Shown: positions 1 to 6,032, numbered from the stretch's first letter. The stretch: 16,019 nucleotides of DNA from JBDLIL01 sp039714855 (GCA_039714855.1 JBDLIL010000018.1:1-16019), one strand, 5' to 3'. The notes: a model not told the origin generated them from the sequence alone. Numbers and translations are program-made.

Positions 1-147
1 AGAGATATTGCCTAATAACAACTCACCTGTTTTTAGATCAACAGATAATTGGCTACTTAGGAAAATAAAGTTTCCTGCTTTGACTACATGACTAAAACCA
101 GTAGAAGGTTTCTTAATACCGTGGATGTTGATGACTTGTTTTTTCAT
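1..147 (-). CDS. RidA/YjgF-family protein, N-terminal part only (runs off the window)
   Basis: Reading the minus strand from ATG at 147 gives 49 codons that stay open to the window edge. The peptide starts MKKQVINIHG and has the Rid-family N-terminal pattern: a hydrophobic strand (GNFIFLSSQ, residues 25-33) followed by a D-x-x-TGEL turn (residues 37-43), matching the usual 'vFvSGQ..ld..TGel'. RidA proteins hydrolyse reactive enamine/imine intermediates made by PLP enzymes; some Rid paralogues have lost this activity. The catalytic Arg lies beyond the window, so activity cannot be judged. The start codon shares one base (TAATG) with the stop of the upstream antitoxin gene, so the two are probably co-translated. 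Family identification is fairly secure, exact function is not. Confidence 0.7.
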   Translation of the reverse strand, partial: MKKQVINIHGIKKPSTGFSHVVKAGNFIFLSSQLSVDLKTGELLLGNIS

Positions 148-458
148 TAAATATTTAAAGTATACTCCCCCGTAGCATACTGGCGAATGAGAGAACCCAA
201 CAGGGTCTGATAAGGAATATTCTTGCGTTTTGCTTTAGCTTTTACTTTAATCAAGTCAAGCTGATTAACTCTGATGGTAACTGGCTTGGATTTATTTAAT
301 TCTAAATAATTACGAGCTGCTTCTTCCAACATTTTCTTGGTTTCAGCAAGATTGGGATTGCTCACATATTCACCCCTATTAAGAGCATCCTCTATGACTT
401 GTTCCTCTTCGTCCAAAACCAGATCTTTAAATGGGTCATTTATTTTTTTATTTGTCAT
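147..458 (-). CDS. CopG/BrnA-like type II antitoxin (ribbon-helix-helix)
   Basis: This 103-residue protein has an acidic N-terminal half (residues 8-50, rich in E/D with predicted helix). Its C-terminal half (about 59-95) reads as KPVTIRVNQLDLIKVKAKAK then NIPYQTLLGSLIRQY. That is the ribbon-helix-helix pattern of CopG-type antitoxins: a beta strand T-I-R-V, then two helices with the 'ipYQtLl' signature. The acidic N-terminal part probably wraps the toxin, which is inference. It lies downstream of its toxin and overlaps it by 11 nt, an unusual toxin-first order that BrnT/BrnA pairs also have. Such antitoxins normally repress their own promoter, here the one at 749-777. Confidence 0.75.
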   Translation of the reverse strand: MTNKKINDPFKDLVLDEEEQVIEDALNRGEYVSNPNLAETKKMLEEAARNYLELNKSKPVTIRVNQLDLIKVKAKAKRKNIPYQTLLGSLIRQYATGEYTLNI

Positions 459-741
459 CTTTTCCTCCTCTCAAATATTGTTTTGTAAAATCTCTACTTG
501 GATATACTGTTTTTAAAAACATTTCATTTTTTTTCTCGTCGAGAACATATGGTGCTACATATGCATAACTATTAATTTCAACTATAAGTAATTTCTGGTG
601 TGAGCAACTAGAATCATGATGAGTCCTATCGTCTAACACCCCACCTGATTCTATTGCCTCAACCACATCCCTAAAACAAATGCCCCTATTGACCTTTAGC
701 AACTGATTTTTTTCTTCGTTGAAAGTAATGCTATAAGCCAT
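448..741 (-). CDS. BrnT-like toxin of a type II toxin-antitoxin module
   Basis: This 97-residue protein opens with F-N-x-E-K-N-x-x-L-x-x-x-R-G-I-x-F-x-D-V-V-E-A-I (residues 7-30). It continues with a hydrophobic strand pair (KLLIVEINSYAYVAPYV, 50-66) and ends with LKTVYPSRDFTKQYL (76-90). This is the layout of small BrnT-like, RelE-fold ribonuclease toxins. The order toxin then RHH antitoxin with an 11-nt overlap supports the call. The start ATG at 741 is only 7 nt downstream of a good -10 box, so the mRNA probably begins at or next to the start codon and has no Shine-Dalgarno. Family placement rests on pattern memory; catalytic residues were not verified. Confidence 0.65.
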   Translation of the reverse strand: MAYSITFNEEKNQLLKVNRGICFRDVVEAIESGGVLDDRTHHDSSCSHQKLLIVEINSYAYVAPYVLDEKKNEMFLKTVYPSRDFTKQYLRGGKDDK

Positions 742-748
742 ATATGAG

Positions 749-777
749 ACTTTAGCACTATGTATTTACATTGTCAA
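749..777 (-). promoter_or_regulatory. Sigma-70-type promoter of the toxin-first TA module
   Basis: On the minus strand there is a perfect -35 TTGACA (772-777), a 17-bp spacer and a -10 TAAAGT (749-754, 4/6 match). The predicted transcription start falls at about 742, next to the ATG at 741, implying a leaderless mRNA. The promoter begins directly after repeat copy A. Confidence 0.6.
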
Positions 778-780
778 TAC

Positions 781-808
781 TTGCAGGGACTGGTGGAGGA
801 TGTTGGAA
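781..808 (-). repeat. Interspersed cassette-boundary repeat, copy A
   Basis: Minus-strand core: TTCCAACATCCTCCACC followed by AGTCCCTGCAA. Near-identical copies lie at 1604-1631 (interrupted) and 3481-3506, all in the same orientation. This copy starts about 10 nt after the stop of the TrpD-like fragment and leads straight into the promoter of the next module. Confidence 0.75.
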
Positions 809-817
809 ATTACTTGA

Positions 818-976
818 CTAATCCAAACCAGCTTTTCGTTGCCATTCATTAAATAAACTATTATCACCCAACTCAATAATAAGATCTTCTAATTTATTAA
901 AAGCCAATCCTTCATCTATTGTCTTTAATGCCAGTTCTGTTCCTTTTTGAAAATCTTTAACCTTCCCCATAGCATA
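818..976 (-). pseudogene. C-terminal fragment resembling anthranilate phosphoribosyltransferase (TrpD)
   Basis: The minus strand here encodes about 52 residues starting YAMGKVKDFQKG and continuing with ELALKTIDEGLAFNKLEDLI. This matches the last helices of TrpD-type phosphoribosyltransferases ('aGKakdlkeGvelA...IDSGkAlekLe.L'). The reading frame stays open further upstream to 1036, but that part lies over the RelE-type toxin gene and does not look like TrpD. No upstream part of an enzyme of about 340 residues is present. I read it as a remnant left when the toxin-antitoxin cassette arrived. It could also be a short expressed ORF using ATG at 970, though no ribosome site is visible. The assignment rests on recalled family sequence. 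Confidence 0.4.
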
Positions 977-992
977 TACTGGTATTCTACAC

Positions 993-1256
993 TTAGTAAC
1001 TGTCATGTTTAACCAAATCAAAGAAAACATATTCATTATTATCTTGAATGCACACAGCTCTCAAATCACCCTCAATCCAAATAGCGTACTGTTTAGATCT
1101 CTCACCTTTTAATTTGTGTAAACGCAGTCCCGCATGATGAGGATTTTGTTTAAATCGCTTAAATTGTTTTTTAAATATTTTGTCTAAAAGAGGTTTTTTA
1201 TTTTTAAGTTTTGATGCTTTTTTCTTAAATGATGTGGTATAAATAATTTTTGTCAT
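993..1256 (-). CDS. RelE/ParE-superfamily toxin (YafQ/HigB-like)
   Basis: This 87-residue basic protein begins MTKIIYTTSFKKKASKL and has a Lys-rich helical segment (residues 9-36). Then follow L-R-L-H-K-L-K-G (44-51), Y-A-I-W-I-E-G-D-L-R-A-V (57-68) and a C-terminal Y-V-F-F-D-L-V-K-H-D-S-Y (76-87). The order of basic helices, the 'L.GeR...y.i.i.gdlRav' strands and the terminal 'fFDlvkHdsY' is typical of RelE-fold mRNA interferases. The gene starts inside the antitoxin gene with a 4-nt ATGA overlap, the standard antitoxin-first arrangement. Its likely role is ribosome-dependent mRNA cleavage held in check by the upstream antitoxin. The superfamily is fairly secure, the subfamily is not. Confidence 0.75.
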   Translation of the reverse strand: MTKIIYTTSFKKKASKLKNKKPLLDKIFKKQFKRFKQNPHHAGLRLHKLKGERSKQYAIWIEGDLRAVCIQDNNEYVFFDLVKHDSY

Positions 1257-1510
1257 AAAGAGTCAAAAAACTCATCTACATCATTCATTTCATGAGTCTT
1301 CCCCAATCGATGCTCCTCCAAAGCTTTTAAACCATTCTCTTCGGTTTTTTTACTCATTTTAAAAGTGGGAATTTCTTCTCTTAAAATCTCTTCTGAGGCT
1401 TTGGTTATAAAATAACGAATTGTTTTGGGCAAATTATAGCCAAATTTAGAACCATAATTACCTAGAATAGTAGCTTCTTGGGTGGTGAGAGAAAGTTGAA
1501 CTTTTGTCAT
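1253..1510 (-). CDS. Ribbon-helix-helix antitoxin partner of the RelE-like toxin
   Basis: This 85-residue protein has an N-terminal strand K-V-Q-L-S-L-T (residues 3-9) and a helix-turn-helix-like stretch through residue 43, as in RHH/MetJ-Arc-type DNA-binding antitoxins. An acidic, less ordered C-terminus (50-85, ending DVDEFFDSL) could cover the toxin. It sits immediately upstream of the toxin with a 4-nt overlap. It is served by a near-consensus promoter at 1520-1548 that places transcription start about 3 nt before the ATG. Autorepression at that promoter is the usual behaviour but is inferred. Identification depends on gene order as much as on sequence. Confidence 0.65.
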   Translation of the reverse strand: MTKVQLSLTTQEATILGNYGSKFGYNLPKTIRYFITKASEEILREEIPTFKMSKKTEENGLKALEEHRLGKTHEMNDVDEFFDSL

Positions 1511-1519
1511 AATAGTGGT

Positions 1520-1548
1520 ATTCTATTACAAAATCATTACTTTGTCAA
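1520..1548 (-). promoter_or_regulatory. Strong sigma-70-type promoter of the second TA module
   Basis: Minus strand: -35 TTGACA (1543-1548, perfect), 17-bp spacer, -10 TAGAAT (1520-1525, 5/6). Only 9 nt separate the -10 from the ATG at 1510, so the leader is 0-3 nt and no Shine-Dalgarno is possible. Confidence 0.7.
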
Positions 1549-1572
1549 TGATTAGGTACTACTTTTTGTATT

Positions 1573-1631
1573 TTGCAGGCCTGCCTGCCGAAGCCTTGGC
1601 GTAGGCAGGGATTGATGAAGGATATTGGAAC
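1573..1631 (-). repeat. Cassette-boundary repeat, copy B, interrupted by a palindrome
   Basis: Plus strand 1573-1579 reads TTGCAGG and 1604-1630 continues with GGCAGGGATTGATGAAGGA then TATTGGAA, matching copies A and C. In between sits a ~30-bp palindromic element (1580-1609). The copy abuts the stop codon of the HIT gene (TAG at 1632-1634). Confidence 0.65.
1580..1609. repeat. Palindromic element inserted in repeat copy B
   Basis: The element starts CCTGCCTGCC and ends GGCAGG, so its ends pair (CCTGCC with GGCAGG), with a GCC/GGC inner pairing across GAAGCCTT. Its GC content is far above the surroundings. Similar CCTGCC...GGCAGG elements are, from memory, common between genes in CPR genomes. 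Confidence 0.6.
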
Positions 1632-2090
1632 CTATTTGGGTGAAAATGGTGCAAGCTTCTTAACGTATTCTTCCCTTTGATGCTCGTCAGCCCACATTGT
1701 TTTTTCATCATTCAAATATAAGTTATCTCCCTCATAACGTGGAAATACATGAAGATGATAATGCCAAACGTCTTGCCCTCCAGCTGGTTCATTATGCTGT
1801 CTAAAAGAAATACCATCACACTCATAAGCTTTCTTCATGGCAATGGCTACTTTCTTACCAATAACCTGAACCTCGGATAAATAATCCTCATCTATTTCAT
1901 AGATATTTTCAAAGTGTTTTCTGGGAATAACAATAATGTGACCTTTATTACCTACCCACCATTTCGGAGAAACAAATGCTATTACTTTTTCGTTTTTGTA
2001 AACAATGTCAGATTGTTTTTTATGCTCACTTTCACCACCTTGAGCAAAGTTGCAGAAAATACAGAAGTAATCAGAGGGTGCATGGGTCAT
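1632..2090 (-). CDS. HIT (histidine triad) family nucleotide hydrolase
   Basis: This 152-residue protein carries the histidine triad H110-Y-H112-L-H114-V-F. H112 is the expected nucleophile that forms the nucleotidyl-His intermediate. Upstream are the typical G-H-I-I-V-I-P-R-K-H (50-59) and Q-H-N-E-P-A-G-G-Q-x-V-x-H (98-110), the Hint/Fhit-type core. An N-terminal C10-x2-C13 could be half of the zinc site seen in some HIT proteins. Family members hydrolyse nucleoside phosphoramidates or dinucleoside polyphosphates in the cytoplasm; the substrate here is unknown. The gene overlaps the upstream peptidase gene by ATGA, so they are translationally coupled. The stop codon directly abuts repeat copy B. 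Confidence 0.92.
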   Translation of the reverse strand: MTHAPSDYFCIFCNFAQGGESEHKKQSDIVYKNEKVIAFVSPKWWVGNKGHIIVIPRKHFENIYEIDEDYLSEVQVIGKKVAIAMKKAYECDGISFRQHNEPAGGQDVWHYHLHVFPRYEGDNLYLNDEKTMWADEHQREEYVKKLAPFSPK

Positions 2091-2731
2091 AAGTCCTCCC
2101 TCTTCACCAACTCAACTAAACCACTCCCCACTGTTTGATGCTCATCAGGATAAATTTTAGTATCAATAATAATCCCTGAAATACTATCAATCCCTATTCC
2201 ATATTTAGCATTAACTTCCTTCATTTCATCTCTCAAAAGCTGATGTCTGTTTCTCTCTGAGTAATGTGGTTCGATAATAGTACTTGAAAGTATTCCTAAA
2301 CCTTTTTTGGTAATTTCAACATTATCTTTGTATGTTCGCCTATATTCAGCACAAACCATTGATCCTGCTGACTCTCCGATAACAACTTCTGCATTCATAA
2401 CTAAGTCATGAAGTTTTTTATTCTGGACAATGTTGTCATAAAGATTATCTCTCTGAGGACCACCATTCATAAAAATTACTGGGTTATCCGCTCTAGCTAA
2501 ATCATCTTCATTTCTGGCATCAAGTAACATAATTCCATCTAGTTTAAGGTCTTTCGCCACCCAACCTTCGCCCCAAATATCTTCCTCACCTTCAGGGACA
2601 ATAATACGAGCATAAGGAATATGAAGTAGCTGTTTAGGCTTAACATCTGCCAGCACATCATTAATCATTTCTTTGAGGATGGGACCTTGCCCTTGATCTG
2701 TTTCTGCTCCACCGAATAAATATAGTTTCAC
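2087..2731 (-). CDS. Peptidase S51-like protein (dipeptidase E / cyanophycinase class)
   Basis: The nucleophile elbow G-E-S-A-G-S-M-V places the catalytic Ser at about residue 121. A following E-P-H-Y (His about 156) fits the second catalytic residue of the PepE/S51 fold, a class I glutamine amidotransferase-like domain. Before the elbow, V-I-F-M-N-G-G (85-91) matches the usual 'i.ftGGd'. I chose GTG at 2731 because the family starts directly with the first strand, here KLYLFGG. A TTG at 2758 would add nine residues with no clear purpose. Family members cleave short aspartyl peptides or cyanophycin. It overlaps the HIT gene by 4 nt. Function beyond serine peptidase-like is uncertain. Confidence 0.8.
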   Translation of the reverse strand: MKLYLFGGAETDQGQGPILKEMINDVLADVKPKQLLHIPYARIIVPEGEEDIWGEGWVAKDLKLDGIMLLDARNEDDLARADNPVIFMNGGPQRDNLYDNIVQNKKLHDLVMNAEVVIGESAGSMVCAEYRRTYKDNVEITKKGLGILSSTIIEPHYSERNRHQLLRDEMKEVNAKYGIGIDSISGIIIDTKIYPDEHQTVGSGLVELVKREDL

Positions 2732-2775
2732 AGCTTCTATTTTACCAGAGAAAATCAAACAAATAATTAGTTCTC

Positions 2776-3480
2776 CTAAACTGGATTCAGACTCCTATTT
2801 TTCATCACCTTTAAAGAAAACTTCTGCCTAATACCCGCAGACAAACCTCCTGGTGAAAAACCAAAACACTCCAACCCTACCTCAGTCAAATAAGAATTTC
2901 CATTTTGATCCGAATAGTGAATATAAAGGTAAAACGGTTCATTCAGTTGTTCAAATGTAGAAATTTCTTTGCCAATTTGTTCCTTAACAATCATTATTAA
3001 ATTATGTCTATCTACTTTCCAATCTGATTTAGCTTCCCCAGCAAAAAGATCAATTGAATGGGGTTGGTCAGCCTCAAAAAAAGCTATTTCGGGATTACTT
3101 TTGTTCCCATTGATAGTAACTTTTAAGGCTGATCCTCTACCAATGTTCTTTACCTTCAACATCATGCTTTCAATAGGTAAATATTTTTGATTTCCCACTT
3201 CGTAAATAAAAATCTCATCTTTTAAAACCACATAGGGTTCTTGTTCAATTTTGAGTTGCTTTTTCACTGCTTCATTTGCTTGCCAAGCCATAGATGCAGC
3301 AAAAACAGATCCAACTGCTCCAAACATTACCCAAAAAGATAAATCATAGTAAGGTTTTTGAGAGAAACCCAAGTTGGATAAAATCGCCTGATAGAGCCAA
3401 TTATCAAAGTTAATAAAATCAAGCAGCAAAACAATAAAAAAGAGTGAAATAATACCTATCCACCAATCCTTTTTTCTCAT
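2776..3480 (-). CDS. Hypothetical protein with two transmembrane helices and a beta-rich domain
   Basis: This 234-residue protein has two hydrophobic segments, about residues 7-23 and 47-66. After these comes a 70-230 region rich in alternating strands, including the segment V-K-N-I-G-R-G-S-A-L-K-V (110-121). That 'N.G.G.A' turn is common in uncharacterised membrane-anchored immunoglobulin-like domains. I do not recognise a named family. A short loop between two helices implies both termini on the same side of the membrane; which side cannot be told. The ATG lies directly after repeat copy C, with no room for a ribosome site of its own outside the repeat. It starts a minus-strand cassette with the S51 and HIT genes (44 nt to the GTG used for S51). 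Confidence 0.6.
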   Translation of the reverse strand: MRKKDWWIGIISLFFIVLLLDFINFDNWLYQAILSNLGFSQKPYYDLSFWVMFGAVGSVFAASMAWQANEAVKKQLKIEQEPYVVLKDEIFIYEVGNQKYLPIESMMLKVKNIGRGSALKVTINGNKSNPEIAFFEADQPHSIDLFAGEAKSDWKVDRHNLIMIVKEQIGKEISTFEQLNEPFYLYIHYSDQNGNSYLTEVGLECFGFSPGGLSAGIRQKFSLKVMKNRSLNPV

Positions 3481-3510
3481 GCAGGGACTGGTGAAGGATG
3501 TTGGAACTTA
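3481..3510 (-). repeat. Cassette-boundary repeat, copy C
   Basis: Plus strand starts GCAGGGACTGGTGAAGGA and continues TGTTGGAACTTA. It begins at the base next to the ATG of the membrane-protein gene and ends about 5 nt from the stop codon of the upstream gene (3516). Apart from two substitutions its core equals copy A. Confidence 0.75.
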
Positions 3511-3515
3511 TTTAT

Positions 3516-3986
3516 TTAATCTTCAAAACCAAAATAATTGCGTAAAACAGTTAGCATGATAGACGCCCCCTCGTTGAAAACCAAATCAGTATTATTGAGT
3601 AATAATTTTCCTAAAGATTCTACTTTTTCCCAATCTTCATCTTCTTCATCATCATATTCTTCTTGCATTGAAGCCATTATTCCCAAAGTAGCGTAAGGTT
3701 GAGCACCTAACTTTGCCAAATAGTATAAAACTTCACTACAATGCTCACTCAATTGACTTTGACTTACAATTCTACTTATTAAATCAACCTCATCTCCTCT
3801 TTCTACTAATTTTTGAAAAGTACTCTGTAGAACCTGGTAGACGTCTAAACTCCAACCCTTTCCACTAATAAGCGCTTTTAAAGCATCAATATCTTTACTT
3901 GATGACACTACTTCTAGCCAATCTTCTGCATATTTAAGTTCGGGATTAAGATCAGCAAATTTTTCTGCAGCACTTTGTGAAGACAT
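3516..3986 (-). CDS. Hypothetical acidic helical protein
   Basis: From ATG at 3986 this is a 156-residue protein, mostly helical in appearance, with an acidic patch Q-E-E-Y-D-D-E-E-D-E-D-W-E-K (residues 108-121). No known motif was found. The frame extends upstream to an ATG at 4070, but those 28 codons lie over tRNA-Trp and encode low-complexity S/T/P sequence, so the shorter start is preferred. A -10-like TACAAT ends 7 nt before the ATG, suggesting a leaderless mRNA; the -35 is poor. It could be a helical-repeat interaction protein, but nothing shows this. Confidence 0.55.
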   Translation of the reverse strand: MSSQSAAEKFADLNPELKYAEDWLEVVSSSKDIDALKALISGKGWSLDVYQVLQSTFQKLVERGDEVDLISRIVSQSQLSEHCSEVLYYLAKLGAQPYATLGIMASMQEEYDDEEDEDWEKVESLGKLLLNNTDLVFNEGASIMLTVLRNYFGFED

Positions 3987-4012
3987 GAATTCTATTGTAT
4001 CATAGGACGTTG

Positions 4013-4084
4013 CAGGGGTGGAGGGACTCGAACCCCCAGTCCAGCTTTTGGAGAGCTGTGGTTTAGCCATTAACCGACACCCCT
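4013..4084 (-). tRNA. tRNA-Trp (CCA anticodon)
   Basis: Minus strand: acceptor AGGGGTG pairs with CACCCCT, discriminator G. The D-stem is GGTT/AACC. The anticodon stem CAGCT/AGCTG encloses the loop CTCCAAA, giving anticodon CCA. The T-loop is TTCGAGT with a 5-bp stem that includes one G-U. The 3' CCA is not encoded. 72 nt. Confidence 0.95.
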
Positions 4085-4093
4085 AACCCTGAC

Positions 4094-4122
4094 ATTCTAA
4101 CCTCCCTCCCCTCCCCTGTCCA
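4094..4122 (-). promoter_or_regulatory. tRNA-Trp promoter with a G-tract spacer
   Basis: Minus strand: -35 TGGACA (4117-4122, 5/6), a spacer of exactly 17 nt, and -10 TAGAAT (4094-4099, 5/6). Transcription would start 3-4 nt before the mature tRNA. The spacer consists only of G-runs split by single A (GGGG, GGGG, GGG, GG) plus one T, which could form a G-quadruplex. Confidence 0.65.
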
Positions 4123-4185
4123 CTTTGCTACGAAAAAGATATCGTTGCTATTCCCCCTTTATACTTTATTCTCTATACTAATTTT

Positions 4186-5517
4186 ATGTCCCTAGACCCA
4201 AAACTCGCCAAAATTTATAAATTAGATAAAAAAAGACTAGAGCAAGCAAGATTGCCTATTGTCACTGTTTCAGCCAGCTACAAAGAAGACCTTAAGGGTT
4301 TTTATGGGATGCCAGAAAACGAATTTATCAACGATGTGGTTTTTTCTAGAGCTCATTACTCTATGGCTTTGGCCGTGGCCATACAAAGTTGTGGCGGCAC
4401 ATTAGATCCTAAAAAATCTTGGGTGGTAGATCCTACCAACTACGTTTCTGCCAAAGACTGGAGAAAGATTCAGTTCACCGAAGCCGTGGGTATGACCATA
4501 GCTCGCAAACCATTTCTCAAATACCTAAAAGATTTCATTGATAAATTTGGTAGAAGCAAACTACCCATACTAAAAAGCATTACTCCTCCCCTTCTATACT
4601 TAACTCAAAACATAAAAAAACCAATTCTTTCCATGCATATAGCGGCCGGAAATATTTTAGCCAAACAAGGTAAACAAGTTCTTCAGATGATTACTGATCC
4701 TCATGTGCGTGAAAATTATTTAGATAATGCAGAAAGAAAAAATATCAAATTTCTTGTTTTTGACGAACGCACAAAGTTTGAATTTTTAGAAAAAGCTAGC
4801 ACTCTACATAAAAAAATTAATCCCAAGCGAGTGATAGTCACTGGTCCCCCCATAGATCCACGCATCATCCATGCTAAAGAAAAAAAGCATGTTTGGCGCA
4901 GTGGAACACTTAGGCTCTGCATCACCACCGGTGGTTTAGGAACTAACATTCATGAAATCAGAAGAGTTCTAAAAGATCTAATTCCTCAGCTTAGAAAAAA
5001 CCCCTCCCCCTATCAACTACTTATATATGCTGGCACACATGAGGATATTTACAAAATGGCCAAGAAAATTGCTGGAGAAGAGCGCGTAAAAATTTCTCAC
5101 CACAAAGATAGAAAAGCCAAGCTTCGCCTGATATATCATCCTCAGATAGTCGACGCCAACGAAATATTGGTTGAATTTGCCTTTCCTTGGGCTCATGGTT
5201 TTATCAGTAAGCCATCTGGTGATATGGCTTATGATGCTGTTGCTAGTGGATCCTTTTTGTTAACACTAAAAGAATGGGGTGAATGGGAACATAATATTAG
5301 AGAAATTTTCGAACAAAAAAACATTGCTCGCCGTGCAGACACTCAGCACATAGTAGAACAACTAAAAGCAATTACATCTACGTATGGCAAGCCAGAATCT
5401 TGGGCAGAATCTGCTATGAACAATGCCTTCAAAATAGAGAAGCTGTTTTTGGATGGAGCAAAAAACATCGTAAAAGCAACTAAAGGGAAAAACTGTCAAC
5501 AAAGAAGAACTACTTGA
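4186..5517 (+). CDS. GT-B-fold glycosyltransferase-like protein (MurG / glycolipid-synthase type)
   Basis: This is a 443-residue soluble-looking protein. Residues 148-200 (H-I-A-A-G-N, then M-I-T-D-P-H, then F-L-V-F-D-E-R-T) resemble the acceptor half of MGDG-synthase/MurG-like enzymes ('vvTD....d.y.v.se'). The C-terminal half has L-C-I-T-T-G-G-L-G-T (244-253), then K-P-S-G-D-M-A-Y-D-A-V-A-S-G (342-355) in place of 'kpGGlt.aEalaaG'. A following E-W-G-E-W-E-H-N (363-370) stands where MurG has its nucleotide-binding tail. It probably transfers a sugar from an NDP-sugar to a lipid or envelope acceptor, which is inference. A -10 TATACT (4174-4179) sits 6 nt before the ATG, so a leaderless mRNA is likely. 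Its 3' end overlaps convergent rpmG by 8 nt. Confidence 0.55.
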   Translation: MSLDPKLAKIYKLDKKRLEQARLPIVTVSASYKEDLKGFYGMPENEFINDVVFSRAHYSMALAVAIQSCGGTLDPKKSWVVDPTNYVSAKDWRKIQFTEAVGMTIARKPFLKYLKDFIDKFGRSKLPILKSITPPLLYLTQNIKKPILSMHIAAGNILAKQGKQVLQMITDPHVRENYLDNAERKNIKFLVFDERTKFEFLEKASTLHKKINPKRVIVTGPPIDPRIIHAKEKKHVWRSGTLRLCITTGGLGTNIHEIRRVLKDLIPQLRKNPSPYQLLIYAGTHEDIYKMAKKIAGEERVKISHHKDRKAKLRLIYHPQIVDANEILVEFAFPWAHGFISKPSGDMAYDAVASGSFLLTLKEWGEWEHNIREIFEQKNIARRADTQHIVEQLKAITSTYGKPESWAESAMNNAFKIEKLFLDGAKNIVKATKGKNCQQRRTT

Positions 5518-5713
5518 GTTTCTTTTTGAGCTTATGACTAGTGGCCTTACGGCACTTCTTACAATACTTATTCAGAGGAAAAGTTTTACTCTCGTCTTTT
5601 TGATTTTTCAAAATCTCATTATTCTTGTTGTACTGAGTAACGTAATTGAAGTTTTTACAAACACTACAAACAAGCCCTACTGTTTGACGTGGTCCTTTTT
5701 TCTTTTTTGCCAT
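5510..5713 (-). CDS. rpmG: 50S ribosomal protein L33 (bL33)
   Basis: This 67-residue basic protein starts MAKKKKGPRQTVGLVCSVC. It has two zinc-ribbon cysteine pairs, C16-x2-C19 and C51-x2-C54, and the family signature 'G-x-R-x-x-V-x-L-V-C-S-V-C-K-N-x-N-Y'. bL33 sits at the ribosomal E-site region. It is longer than the usual ~50 residues because of an inserted Lys/Asn/Glu-rich stretch between the Cys pairs (about 30-45) and a Lys-rich tail. I chose ATG at 5713 over GTG at 5719 because it has GAGAG five bases upstream and gives the canonical MAKK start. The gene is convergent with, and overlaps, the glycosyltransferase-like gene. Confidence 0.92.
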   Translation of the reverse strand: MAKKKKGPRQTVGLVCSVCKNFNYVTQYNKNNEILKNQKDESKTFPLNKYCKKCRKATSHKLKKKLK

Positions 5714-5828
5714 ATTCACTCTCTTTCGCTAGGAATTAAAATTTTTTGATTCCTCAAGGGAGGTAGTATACAAAACAATGCAGGAAATATCTATACTAAA
5801 CTGGTAGAATATCATTTCTCTAGATCTT

Positions 5829-5902
5829 GCCTTCTTAGCTCAGCTGGCTAGAGCGACGGTTTTGTAAACCGTAGGTCCGGGGTTCGAGTCCCCGAGAAGG
5901 CT
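5829..5902 (+). tRNA. tRNA-Thr (TGT anticodon)
   Basis: Acceptor GCCTTCT pairs with AGAAGGC, discriminator T. Anticodon stem ACGGT/ACCGT encloses TTTGTAA, giving anticodon TGT. The T-stem CGGGG/CCCCG holds the loop TTCGAGT. No CCA is encoded. First of a three-tRNA cluster. Confidence 0.95.
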
Positions 5903-5930
5903 CCCTTCTTCGCCAAGCTACGAAGGGCAA
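5903..5930 (+). repeat. tRNA-adjacent hairpin repeat, copy 1
   Basis: Starts CCCTTCTTCGCCAAG and ends ACGAAGGGCAA. Its ends CCCTTC and GAAGGG form a stem. It begins at the base after the tRNA discriminator. The second copy follows the next tRNA in the same position. Confidence 0.7.
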
Positions 5931-5960
5931 ACACACATTGCGTGGTAAAATCATAAAGTT

Positions 5961-6032
5961 GCCTTTGTAGCTCAGTGGTAGAGCACCATCTTGGTAAGAT
6001 GGGGGTCCCGAGTTCAATCCTCGGCGAAGGCT
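5961..6032 (+). tRNA. tRNA-Thr (GGT anticodon)
   Basis: Acceptor GCCTTTG pairs with CGAAGGC (one T-G), discriminator T. Anticodon stem CCATC/GATGG encloses TTGGTAA, giving anticodon GGT. T-arm CCGAG-TTCAATC-CTCGG. No encoded CCA. With the TGT tRNA it reads all Thr codons except, by strict pairing, ACG. Confidence 0.95.

Noticed and set aside
781..3510. CRISPR array
   Set aside because: The three repeat copies are 0.8-1.9 kb apart with genes between them; there are no regular spacers and no cas genes.
3987..4070. N-terminal extension of the 3516-3986 protein
   Set aside because: These codons overlap tRNA-Trp and encode low-complexity sequence; the ATG at 3986 with its own -10 box is more plausible.
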